A DNA stretch of 64,000 nucleotides. Origin: HGW-17 sp964516435. Its GTDB lineage: Bacteria; Myxococcota_A; Polyangia; HGW-17. The stretch spans positions 1 to 64,000 of the forward strand of contig CAZEZP010000029.1 of NCBI GenBank assembly GCA_964516435.1, in the 5' to 3' direction. The position numbers and the translations under genes are program-made. Under the pieces are notes generated by a model, which saw nothing but the letters and a program-made list of their open reading frames with translations, ran no database searches and had not been told where the DNA came from. The first letter of the stretch is position 1. Each line of letters starts with the position of its first letter. Below are positions 42,798 through 49,654 of this stretch, piece by piece.

Positions 42798-44702
42798 TCA
42801 CTCGGCCAGCAGATCCGCCAGCGTCAGTTTCCGGGAAATCTGGTTGCGCGTGGGGTCGAAGACGGCCGGATCCAGGTCCGTGCGGTACACGCCGGCGATG
42901 GCGGCATGAAAGGCCACAGGCGCTGACAGGTGCACCTCCGATTCGAATGTGCGCCACAGTTGCGGGGTGATGCGCACGCCAAGTCCCTGCATGCAGCCGG
43001 AAGCAGAAAAACGCGCCTGCATGCGGTTCTGCACATGCGCGTTGACGATGCCGAACACCGTGGTCACCTCGGATACGCTGTCATACCCGTAAAAGTGATC
43101 GAACGTCACGCCGGCAGCCGCCAGTTGCGGGGAAAACACGTCACGCCCGTCCCGGTATCCGTTGGCGTACACGTCGTGCGCCACGGCCTCCAGAAACCAC
43201 TGGCGGGCTACGGTGGCATCCTGCGCGAAAAAGGCGATCTTGGCGGCGGCGAGCGTCGTTCCCGCCTTGTTGGCGAACGTCCCCCACGAACCGAATGCCA
43301 GGAAATCGCAGGCGTCCGGCACCGGCCGCTGGTTGAGCGCGCCGTTGAACATGCGGGCATCCAGCAGGACCAGTTTCGCGCGCTGGGCCGGCGTGTAGGC
43401 GGAAAAAGGCGCCCACACGGCGTCATCCAGGGCATTTTGCTGCGTGGTGCCCGGAAAGATGCCGTCTTCTCCCGCGGCATTGGTGAACACCACCACCTCC
43501 CAGTCGAAATTCTGCGGATCTTCCACGAGGTTCAACTCCGCCAGTTTGGACGCCATGATTTCCGGTGTCGTCTTTCCTCCGTCGTAATGATGCCGGCAAT
43601 TCGTGGTGGCATAGGTGACGCGCACCCGCTGGACGGGCAACTGGGCCGCCAGCGCCACGGGCACCATTTCATCGGCGCCCCAGGAGACGGGGCGGATCAG
43701 CGCATCCAGGCCATGCGCAGACAGCATGGAAGCCAGGCGCTGCTCCAGGCGCGCCTTCACGGTGGGGGCATACGAGGAAATGGAATCCCCCATGGTGTAG
43801 TACACGGCAGCGACGTCCAGTCCGAGCGCCTGCGCCCATTCGATGGTCTTCTCGCCCATCCACAGTTCGAGATCGTGGCGCTCCAGGAACCAGGTCTGGT
43901 CGCTCGTAGCCGTTCCGATCCCGACGAAATTCCCCACGATGACGATGCGCTGGCGGCTGCGCAGGTAGTCTTCATAGGCTTCCGGCGCCTGGGCGATGCG
44001 ATCGGGAATCACGAACGCCGTGGTACAGCGCAGCGCCAGGGGCAGCATGACGTACATCTGGCGCACCATGGAATCCACCTGCCGGCGGGGCCCTAGCACG
44101 AAAGGCGGATACACGCTTTCGGAACGGAAATCCGGTCCGGTCCCCGGCCAAATTCCCCGCCCCTCCGCATCCTGGGGCGTCGGCTGCCCATAGCGCGCGC
44201 CCGCCTGGATTTGCGCCAGCACCTGCGCCGCCCGCACGGGATCGTAGGGGGTCTTGACCCGGATGCGGATGACGGCCTGCTGCACGGGTTCACCGGCCGC
44301 ATCGAATCCACGGGCGGTGATTACGCGATCGCCGAGCCGGTAGAAATCATAGGTGACGGCGAAATCGCCGCCGGCCAGACTGCGGCCGATTTCCCATCCA
44401 TCGGCATCGTAGACGACCGAGGATATACGGCTGCCCGCCCGGACCGAAAACGTGACGGGATTGTCCACGAGATCGCCATCCGAAGGCTGCGCAAAAGCCA
44501 GGAAGTCATCCGGAAGCGCGGCATCATCCGCATCCGCATCGGAAACGGCATCATCACGGACATCGGCGTCCGGCCGCGCGTCCGGGTCCGCATCCGCGGC
44601 GGCATCCGCGGCAGCATCGGGCGAGAAACGGGACTCGTGCCCGCAGGCCAGCAGGAAGAACATCGCGAACAAACCGGCAAAAAAGAGAAGTCCGTGTTTC
44701 AT
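42798..44702 (-). CDS. Hypothetical lipoprotein with Ala/Asp-rich linker
   Basis: A 634-residue exported protein with lipobox LLAC-GH (Cys20), followed by a repetitive Asp/Ala linker (residues 28-60) of the kind that lifts surface proteins away from the membrane. An Ig-like piece (FLAFAQPSDGDLVDNPVTFSV) precedes a large domain with alternating strands and helices (RIVIVGNFVGIGTATSDQTWFL, GLDVAAVYYTMGDSISSYAPT, LDALIRPVSWGADEMVPVALA). The last part resembles DUF4127-like proteins, but I am not sure of the assignment. A Cys-His cluster (TTNCRHHYDGG) may bind metal. TGGAGC lies before the ATG at 44702. It is convergent with the repeat lipoprotein. Confidence 0.72.
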   Translation of the reverse strand: MKHGLLFFAGLFAMFFLLACGHESRFSPDAAADAAADADPDARPDADVRDDAVSDADADDAALPDDFLAFAQPSDGDLVDNPVTFSVRAGSRISSVVYDADGWEIGRSLAGGDFAVTYDFYRLGDRVITARGFDAAGEPVQQAVIRIRVKTPYDPVRAAQVLAQIQAGARYGQPTPQDAEGRGIWPGTGPDFRSESVYPPFVLGPRRQVDSMVRQMYVMLPLALRCTTAFVIPDRIAQAPEAYEDYLRSRQRIVIVGNFVGIGTATSDQTWFLERHDLELWMGEKTIEWAQALGLDVAAVYYTMGDSISSYAPTVKARLEQRLASMLSAHGLDALIRPVSWGADEMVPVALAAQLPVQRVRVTYATTNCRHHYDGGKTTPEIMASKLAELNLVEDPQNFDWEVVVFTNAAGEDGIFPGTTQQNALDDAVWAPFSAYTPAQRAKLVLLDARMFNGALNQRPVPDACDFLAFGSWGTFANKAGTTLAAAKIAFFAQDATVARQWFLEAVAHDVYANGYRDGRDVFSPQLAAAGVTFDHFYGYDSVSEVTTVFGIVNAHVQNRMQARFSASGCMQGLGVRITPQLWRTFESEVHLSAPVAFHAAIAGVYRTDLDPAVFDPTRNQISRKLTLADLLAE

Positions 44703-44974
44703 GCGCGCTCCAATAACGCATGTAACGTAACCGGGAATCCAGGATTTGTCGAGTTCATTTCTTCAGCGAATTTTCGAAATCCACCCCATCAAAAGCAGGG
44801 GCCAATGCCCGCATCCCGGCATGGAATCCGACTCCCTGGTCTTCGGCTCGTGAAAGTTGGAAAGATTGCACCCGTTCTGAAAACTGCAGGCAAAAAGGCG
44901 CGAAACTTGCCGGTTGCGCTCACGGCAGGAACTTGCCCGCACCGGAATGGGGGCCGCGAATGATCCGCTTCATT

Positions 44975-45328
44975 TGGTGGAGGCGCCGGGAGTCGAACCC
45001 GGGTCCGGAAGTCGTCCACGAAGGCGTCTACGTCATAGTCGGTGATCTGGGTCTCATGCCCCGGGACGCCCGCCGACAGGCTTCCCGTTGCACCAGCCGA
45101 AAAAATCTCATCCGACGGCATTCGGCATCGGCCGGACCAGCGGACATTTGCCACGCCTGCTCCCCGCGCCATCCGCTGAGCTCGAGGAAAGACGGCTACC
45201 TGAAACTAGGCAGCGAGAGCGAAGTTATCGTTCGCAGTTCTGTTTTTCCGCCTGTTTAACGAGGACCCTGCGGAGACCTCGGACGCAGCCTGCGCTTCAC
45301 ATACCCCCGTCGAGGCCGTTTCGCCCCC
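44975..45328 (-). ncRNA. ssrA: tmRNA (ssrA)
   Basis: A one-piece tmRNA of 354 bases. The 5' end GGGGGCGAAACGGCCTCGAC and 3' end GGTTCGACTCCCGGCGCC-TCCACCA form the Ala-tRNA-like half, with 5' GGGGGCG pairing to 3' CGCCTCC; CCA is encoded. The tag reading frame (45235-45206) ends in A-N-D-N-F-A-L-A-A followed by TAG, the usual ALAA-type degradation signal. tmRNA rescues stalled ribosomes with SmpB, which is not in this window. Own promoter at 45348-45376. Confidence 0.95.
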
Positions 45329-45347
45329 AAAGGGTGAAAGCACAAAG

Positions 45348-45376
45348 GAAATAGTTCAACCTCCCAAACGTGTCAA
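45348..45376 (-). promoter_or_regulatory. Promoter of ssrA
   Basis: Minus strand: consensus -35 TTGACA at 45376-45371, 17-bp spacer, -10 TATTTC at 45353-45348. The start would be near 45341, just before the mature 5' end at 45328. Confidence 0.75.
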
Positions 45377-45426
45377 GACAGGAAACCGATTTTTTCCTTT
45401 TTTTCTTGCATTTTCATTTTTTCTCG

Positions 45427-45501
45427 TCGGAGCGAGAGGATTTGAACCTCCGACCCCTTGACCCCCAGTCAAGTGCGCTAACCAGGCTGCGCCACGCTCC
45501 G
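45427..45501 (-). tRNA. tRNA-Pro (GGG)
   Basis: A 75-base cloverleaf: acceptor CGGAGCG/CGCTCCG with discriminator A, D-stem GCGC/GCGC, anticodon stem CTTGA/TCAAG with loop CTGGGGG (anticodon GGG) and T-arm GGAGG/CCTCT with loop TTCAAAT. CCA is not encoded. It starts 9 bp after the stop of the MerR-like gene, so it is probably cut from that operon transcript. Confidence 0.95.
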
Positions 45502-45510
45502 GCCTGCAGG

Positions 45511-45849
45511 TCAACCCTGCCGGCTTTGCAGGATGTCATCGAGCCGGCGAACCAACTCCTGCACCCTGCTTTCCGCCTCGGCGATCCAACTCTTCCTTTC
45601 GGAAGACGCCGCATCCACCGACGGCGGCATGCCTGAATCCACCACCCGTTTGAGGCGCCGCTTCGCGCCCCACAGGGTGAAGCCTTCTTCCCGAAGCAAC
45701 CGCCTCAGGAAATGCGCCTGCTGCACGGCCATGGAACCAAAAGTTCCATCCGCCGAAGGCGCCAGGCCACAATCCGCAAACTCACGAACCCAGAAATCCA
45801 ACTCTTCCGGGAGAACGCCCAATTCCTGAATCAGACGCTCCCGCTCCAT
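45511..45849 (-). CDS. MerR-like helix-turn-helix regulator
   Basis: A 112-residue protein with the MerR-type winged-helix order: LGVLPEELDFWVREFADCGL, a wing (SADGTFGSMAVQQAHFLRRLLREEGFTLWGAKRRL), then a C-terminal coiled-coil (SERKSWIAEAESRVQELVRRLDDIL) for dimerisation. A MerR-like gene directly after ihfA is a common arrangement in deltaproteobacteria; its target is not established. It starts 8 bp after the ihfA stop with AAGGAG upstream. The short C-terminus has no ligand-binding domain, so this is not a metal sensor. Confidence 0.82.
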   Translation of the reverse strand: MERERLIQELGVLPEELDFWVREFADCGLAPSADGTFGSMAVQQAHFLRRLLREEGFTLWGAKRRLKRVVDSGMPPSVDAASSERKSWIAEAESRVQELVRRLDDILQSRQG

Positions 45850-45857
45850 GCTCCTTC

Positions 45858-46166
45858 TTACTTCGATCCGTTCAGCGCGTTCTTGAGCAACTGGCTGGAA
45901 CGGAACGTCAGCGCCTTGCGGGCGGCGATGGTGATGCTCTCGCCCGTCTTGGGGTTACGGCCCGGGCGGGCCTTCTTTTCCTGAATCAGGAAATTGCCGA
46001 AACCGCTGATCTTGATGTCTTCGCCCTTCTTCACGGACTCCACCATGGCATCGAACATCAGATCCACGATTTCACCCACGCGCTTCTTGTTCAGAACCAG
46101 TTCCTTCTTGCCTTCGGAACTGTTGAGTTGGCTCACAATGTAATCGACGATATCGGCCTTGGTCAT
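45858..46166 (-). CDS. ihfA: Integration host factor alpha subunit (HU/IHF family)
   Basis: A 102-residue HU/IHF-fold protein with the signature GEDIKISGFGNFLIQEKKARPGRNPKTGE, whose Arg/Pro arm inserts into the DNA minor groove, and the IHF-type N-terminus MTKADIVDYIV. It binds and bends DNA; IHF alpha pairs with IHF beta, which is not in this window. Two adjacent ATG codons (46169 and 46166) are possible; GGAGG is 3 bases from the first and 6 from the second, so 46166 is chosen. Its place after rplT, before a MerR-like gene, is the usual alpha-subunit context, although pheST is absent here. Confidence 0.9.
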   Translation of the reverse strand: MTKADIVDYIVSQLNSSEGKKELVLNKKRVGEIVDLMFDAMVESVKKGEDIKISGFGNFLIQEKKARPGRNPKTGESITIAARKALTFRSSQLLKNALNGSK

Positions 46167-46231
46167 CATATACCTCCAAGTCGTGAACGGGTTTCTAATC
46201 CATTCCCGCGCCCATTGTCAACGGGAATTTC

Positions 46232-46576
46232 CTATTTCACCATCTTGACGATGTGCTCGAAGACCTTCGGTTCGGAAACGGCCAGGTTGGACAGCATCCG
46301 GCGGTCCAGGCGGACGTTCTTCACCTTCAATCCGTGCATCAGCCGGCTGTAGGACATCGCATGCATGCGGGCGGCCGCGTTGATGCGCGTAATCCACAGG
46401 CTGCGCATGTCGCGCTTACGCTGCTTGCGGCCGCGAAAGGCGGCGGCCCAGGCCCGGCGCACCTGGATGACGGCCGTGCGCCACAATTTGCCGCGTCCCA
46501 GGAAGTAGCCGCGGGCGGCCTTCAGGATGCGATGATGACGGCGATGTGTGCTGGTACCATTCTTTGATCTGGGCAT
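46232..46576 (-). CDS. rplT: 50S ribosomal protein L20
   Basis: A 114-residue, strongly basic protein, collinear with bL20 (HRRHHRILKAARGYFLGRGKLWRTA, RRDMRSLWITRINAAAR-type centre, ending VFEHIVKMVK). It binds 23S rRNA early in 50S assembly and represses rpmI-rplT translation in many bacteria. It lies 15 bp after rpmI. The start MPRSKNG has AGGTT upstream. Confidence 0.97.
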   Translation of the reverse strand: MPRSKNGTSTHRRHHRILKAARGYFLGRGKLWRTAVIQVRRAWAAAFRGRKQRKRDMRSLWITRINAAARMHAMSYSRLMHGLKVKNVRLDRRMLSNLAVSEPKVFEHIVKMVK

Positions 46577-46591
46577 GACCGAACCTCTTTC

Positions 46592-46789
46592 CTACAAACC
46601 GGGCATCATCCGCTTCAGGTGCCGCCTGTTGGAAGAATCCGCGATGACCGCGCGGCGCAGATGGCGCTTGGTCTTCGTGGACTTCTTCGTCAGGATGTGG
46701 CTCTTGTAGGCATGATTGTGCTTCACCTTGCCGGTCCCCGTGATGCGGAACCGTTTCTTTGCGCCACTGTTGGTCTTGGCCTTGGGCAT
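46592..46789 (-). CDS. rpmI: 50S ribosomal protein L35
   Basis: A 65-residue basic protein matching bL35: MPKAKTNSGAKKRFRITGTGKVKHNHAYKSH with conserved KTKRHLRRA and RMMPGL end. It is a late-assembly protein of the 50S subunit. It lies 36 bp after a small basic protein gene at 46826-46984 and 15 bp before rplT. The usual upstream gene infC is absent. AGGAGAG lies upstream of the ATG. Confidence 0.97.
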   Translation of the reverse strand: MPKAKTNSGAKKRFRITGTGKVKHNHAYKSHILTKKSTKTKRHLRRAVIADSSNRRHLKRMMPGL

Positions 46790-46825
46790 GATGCTCTCCT
46801 CTATTATCTTTCTGCCTGATGGGGA

Positions 46826-46984
46826 CTACGCCTTCGGTGCCGGCTTGCCGGGCTCACCGAAGCCCGCGAACAGTTCGGCCGCCGACAGGGTGGAGCGACG
46901 GCTCATCTTGGCCTTGCGGGCTCTGTTCTGGTTCTTGTATTTCCGAAAGCGCTTGGTCCATGTTTGTTTCGTCAGAGACGACAT
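46826..46984 (-). CDS. 52-residue basic protein, first gene of the rpmI-rplT operon
   Basis: A 52-residue frame starting ATG at 46984 and ending TAG at 46826-46828. It encodes MSSLTKQTWTKRFRKYKNQN, then RARKAKMSRRSTLSAAELFA, then GFGEPGKPAPKA. The N-terminal two thirds are highly basic (many Arg/Lys, like ribosomal or rRNA-binding proteins) and the tail is Gly/Pro-rich. GGAGG lies 6 bp before the ATG, and a strong promoter (47007-47035) puts the start about 16 bases upstream. It is co-directional with rpmI. Length, charge and context suggest an RNA-binding ribosome-associated protein; no family recognised. It occupies the place normally held by infC. Confidence 0.7.
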   Translation of the reverse strand: MSSLTKQTWTKRFRKYKNQNRARKAKMSRRSTLSAAELFAGFGEPGKPAPKA

Positions 46985-47006
46985 GGGTCACCTCCATGGG
47001 GAAGCG

Positions 47007-47035
47007 TGTTTAGTAAAATCCCAATGCCTTGTCAA
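47007..47035 (-). promoter_or_regulatory. Promoter of the ribosomal protein operon
   Basis: Minus strand: -35 TTGACA at 47035-47030, 17-bp spacer, -10 TAAACA at 47012-47007. The transcript would start near 47000, 16 bases before the ATG at 46984. This fits the 52-residue protein as the first gene, then rpmI, rplT, ihfA, merR-like and tRNA-Pro. Confidence 0.8.
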
Positions 47036-47039
47036 GCAT

Positions 47040-47076
47040 TTCCGGCATTTTTTTTGTGGGCAAAAACATGCCGGAA
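47040..47076. promoter_or_regulatory. 9-bp inverted repeat upstream of the ribosomal promoter
   Basis: TTCCGGCAT (47040-47048) and ATGCCGGAA (47068-47076) are exact complements separated by 19 bases, immediately upstream of the -35 box at 47035. The position suits an activator or repressor site. As RNA on the minus strand it would form a hairpin outside any known gene. Confidence 0.4.
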
Positions 47077-47397
47077 AATCTCCTGGGAATTTTCGTATAA
47101 TACATTGAAATCATTTGATTTTATCATACACGAATGCGCTCATTCATCTCTCTTTTTCCTCCCGTCGTCAGCCGTGGCCCGCCGTTTTTTCCAGATCTCG
47201 CAGTTGGATCACCGGGAAAGTGGTCCCATCTGGCAGGTCGGTCGGCCTCGCACGCGGGCACGCCTCCACGTATTTCTAATGGACTCCATCGCAAGCCACC
47301 GGCGGCCGCGAGTGGCGCAAGAAATCAAAATTTCATAATTTTTTCAATTACTTGTGCATTTTCTCCAGGAAAAAGAGAACCAGCCTTCATTTTCCTG
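47077..47397. other. A+T-rich intergenic region
   Basis: About 320 bp between the ribosomal operon and tRNA-Leu. It is A+T-rich, with several TATAAT-like strings (for example 47096-47101) but no matching -35 boxes. I see no gene, RNA or repeat in it. Confidence 0.4.
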
Positions 47398-47426
47398 TTG
47401 ACAACCCGGAGCAGTTCCTGTAGCAA
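47398..47426 (+). promoter_or_regulatory. Promoter of tRNA-Leu
   Basis: -35 TTGACA at 47398-47403, 17-bp spacer, -10 TAGCAA at 47421-47426, ending 18 bases before the mature tRNA-Leu 5' end at 47445. The promoter could also serve the genes that follow the tRNA without a gap. Confidence 0.65.
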
Positions 47427-47444
47427 GATTGCCGGTGTCGCGAC

Positions 47445-47528
47445 GCGGTCGTGGCGGAATTGGTAGACGCGCTAGATTCAGGTTCTAGTGGGTGTATTCC
47501 TGTGAGAGTTCGAGTCTCTCCGACCGCA
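47445..47528 (+). tRNA. tRNA-Leu (CAG)
   Basis: An 84-base class II tRNA with a long variable arm: acceptor GCGGTCG/CGACCGC with discriminator A, anticodon stem CTAGA/TCTAG with loop TTCAGGT (anticodon CAG), T-arm GAGAG/CTCTC around loop TTCGAGT. CCA is not encoded (ACCG follows). The first ATG of the glycosyltransferase frame lies only 12 bp after it. Confidence 0.95.
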
Positions 47529-47540
47529 CCGAAAAATTCC

Positions 47541-49085
47541 ATGACATTCTTTTCCAGGCATGAAAAAAGCGCAGAGCGCGTTCGTGCGCCTGCGGCTTCA
47601 CACCGAGTGCTGGCGCTTCTGGCCGCCTTTTCCGCGGGCGTCTTCCTGGCACTCATGGCCTTCTACGTTCCAATGTTCGCCGCGCGATTCTCCTATCCGC
47701 TCGATCTGGAGTGGATGGAGAGCGGCGTGCTGCTCCACGTGGAGCGCATGCTCGACGGGCAGCCCATCTACGTGGCGCCATCGGCCGACTTCATTCCGTT
47801 CGCCTATCCGCCCCTGTTCTACCATGCGGCCGCACTGGTTTCCCTGTTCACCGGGGTCTCGTTCCAGGCCGCGCGGGCCGTTTCCATCCTGGCCGCGCTC
47901 GTCTTTCCCATCGTCTTCTTCGCAGCGGCACATCCCCGCCGCCGCCGTGGCACGCTGGTGTATTCCCTCTGGGCCGCCTTGGCCGGAACTTCCTTGATCC
48001 TGCTGGAATATTTCACGACCGGATCCTGGATCGACCTGGCCCGCCCGGACACGCTGGCGCTGGTGCTGGCGCTTTCCGGCGGGCTCGTCCTGGTGAAGAC
48101 CCGCACCTGGAGCGGCGCCATGCTGGCCGCCGGGCTCTTTTCCGCCGCCTTCTGGACCAAGCAGACCATGGTGATTCCCCTGGCCGCCGCCGGCCTGTGG
48201 CAAGCCGTCCTCGACTGGCGGCGCGCGGCCGTGTTCGCCGCCGCCATCGCCATCCTCTGCGGCGGCATCATGCTGATCGCCATCCGGGCCACGGATGGAT
48301 GGGCCTGGTTCTACCTGCGCGAAATCCACCAGCGGCATGCGTTCGACGTGCAGCATGCCTTCTCTCATACCCCCCGGCTGCTGGCCATGCGCCTGTGGCC
48401 CGCAGTGCTGGCGGGACTGGCCGGCCTGGCGGCCAGCCGACGAATTTCCGCCGAAGCCGCCTTCTGGTGGCTACTCGCCCTATCCGGTTTCCTGGCGGCC
48501 TGCATCGGCAGCGGCACCCAGTGGGCCCACACCAACGCGCTGCTGCCGGCCGTCGTGTTCCTTCCACCCGCCGCCATCGCTTCCTGGAACGGTTTCCTCG
48601 AAGACCCCGAGCACCGAACCACCACCCAAAGCCTGCTGCCGGCCACCGCCATGGTCCTTGTGCTCTTCCACGTGCACACCCGGCATCCCGCCGCACGCGA
48701 ATTCCGCAATGCCACCCCCACCCCCCGGGATGTCGCCGCAGCCCACGCGCACGTCCGGGAACTGCGCGCCTCGAGCGCTCCCATCCTCATTCCCTACCAT
48801 CCCTGGAACGCACGACTGGCCGGTTCGCCGGGCCATTTCCACCAGCATGCGCTCTCGGACATCCGGGCGGCAGGACTTCCCGTTCCGCCAGACATCCTCG
48901 ACGGGTTCCGTTCGCAGCGCTGGAAGACCGTGGTGCACGACCGCATCGGCCCCGCATATCAGCGGCAGTGGCCGGGACTCGAAGCCTTCTACCGTCTCGA
49001 CGGTCCCCTGCGGGTGCGCACCGTCCGAACCTTCTCGGGAAACCCCTGCGGTCCCCGCTTTTCCTGGAGTCCCAAAGAGCCATGA
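47541..49085 (+). CDS. GT-C family membrane glycosyltransferase (GT39-like)
   Basis: A 514-residue protein with about ten membrane segments. The first periplasmic loop after the opening helix has YPLDLEWMESGVLLHVERMLDG with the acidic residues typical of GT-C transferases that use lipid-phosphate sugars, and YVAPSADFIPFAYPPLFYHA resembles PMT/ArnT-like proteins. It may transfer sugars to a cell-envelope polymer; the donor is unknown. The ATG at 47541 is the first start after tRNA-Leu but has no clear ribosome site; GTG at about 47608 or ATG at 47656 are alternatives. It overlaps the cyclase gene by 4 bp (ATGA). Confidence 0.72.
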   Translation: MTFFSRHEKSAERVRAPAASHRVLALLAAFSAGVFLALMAFYVPMFAARFSYPLDLEWMESGVLLHVERMLDGQPIYVAPSADFIPFAYPPLFYHAAALVSLFTGVSFQAARAVSILAALVFPIVFFAAAHPRRRRGTLVYSLWAALAGTSLILLEYFTTGSWIDLARPDTLALVLALSGGLVLVKTRTWSGAMLAAGLFSAAFWTKQTMVIPLAAAGLWQAVLDWRRAAVFAAAIAILCGGIMLIAIRATDGWAWFYLREIHQRHAFDVQHAFSHTPRLLAMRLWPAVLAGLAGLAASRRISAEAAFWWLLALSGFLAACIGSGTQWAHTNALLPAVVFLPPAAIASWNGFLEDPEHRTTTQSLLPATAMVLVLFHVHTRHPAAREFRNATPTPRDVAAAHAHVRELRASSAPILIPYHPWNARLAGSPGHFHQHALSDIRAAGLPVPPDILDGFRSQRWKTVVHDRIGPAYQRQWPGLEAFYRLDGPLRVRTVRTFSGNPCGPRFSWSPKEP

Positions 49086-49654
49086 AGAACCTCCTCGACA
49101 TTTCCATGCCGGTGCACGAACGGATGTCCGTGTTTCCGGGCGATCCGCAGCCATCCTTCTCCACGGTGGTGGAAAGCGGGGTCACGTGCTCCATCGCGAC
49201 CCTCTCCCTGCATGCGGGCACCCACGTGGACGCCCCACTGCACGTGTTCGAAAACGGCGCCGATGCGAAGGGAGGGTTCATTTCCGGCCCTGCCTGCGTC
49301 GTACATGCCACCGGGCCTGTCGTGGATGCCGCCCAGGTGCGCACCTGGCCCCTGCGCCGGCGAGACCGGGTGCTGGTGCATTCCACGCTTCCCCAATGCC
49401 GCATCGACATCAAGGCCGCGAGGGAACTGGTGGAGCGCTACCGCATCCTCCTGCTGGGACTCGGCTTTCTTTCTCCCGACGCCATGGACGATCCCCTCCT
49501 GCCGGTACACCGCTACCTGCTGGAAAACAGCGTCGTGCTGGTGGAAAACCTGCGCCTGGACGGCATGGCGCCCGGCCGCTATCATCTGCACCTCGGATGG
49601 CCTTCCCTTCCCGGCCGCGAAGCGGCCTGGGCCAAGGCGGTGCTTACATGGTGA
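49082..49654 (+). CDS. Cyclase-family (KynB-like) metal hydrolase
   Basis: A 190-residue protein with the cyclase-fold metal motif H44-A-G-T-H48-V-D50-A-P-L-H54 and further pieces DISMPVHERMSVFPGDP and LLLGLGFLSPDAMDDP, as in arylformamidases and related cyclase-family hydrolases. KynB opens N-formylkynurenine in tryptophan breakdown; here no kyn gene is adjacent, so the substrate is open. The start overlaps the glycosyltransferase stop (ATGA) and the end overlaps the start of the next gene by 7 bp, so the three are coupled. Confidence 0.82.
   Translation: MKNLLDISMPVHERMSVFPGDPQPSFSTVVESGVTCSIATLSLHAGTHVDAPLHVFENGADAKGGFISGPACVVHATGPVVDAAQVRTWPLRRRDRVLVHSTLPQCRIDIKAARELVERYRILLLGLGFLSPDAMDDPLLPVHRYLLENSVVLVENLRLDGMAPGRYHLHLGWPSLPGREAAWAKAVLTW

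Noticed and set aside
47096..47101. TATAAT as a plus-strand promoter
   Set aside because: No -35-like sequence at 16-18 bp upstream and no gene starts in the following 300 bp apart from tRNA-Leu, which has its own promoter.
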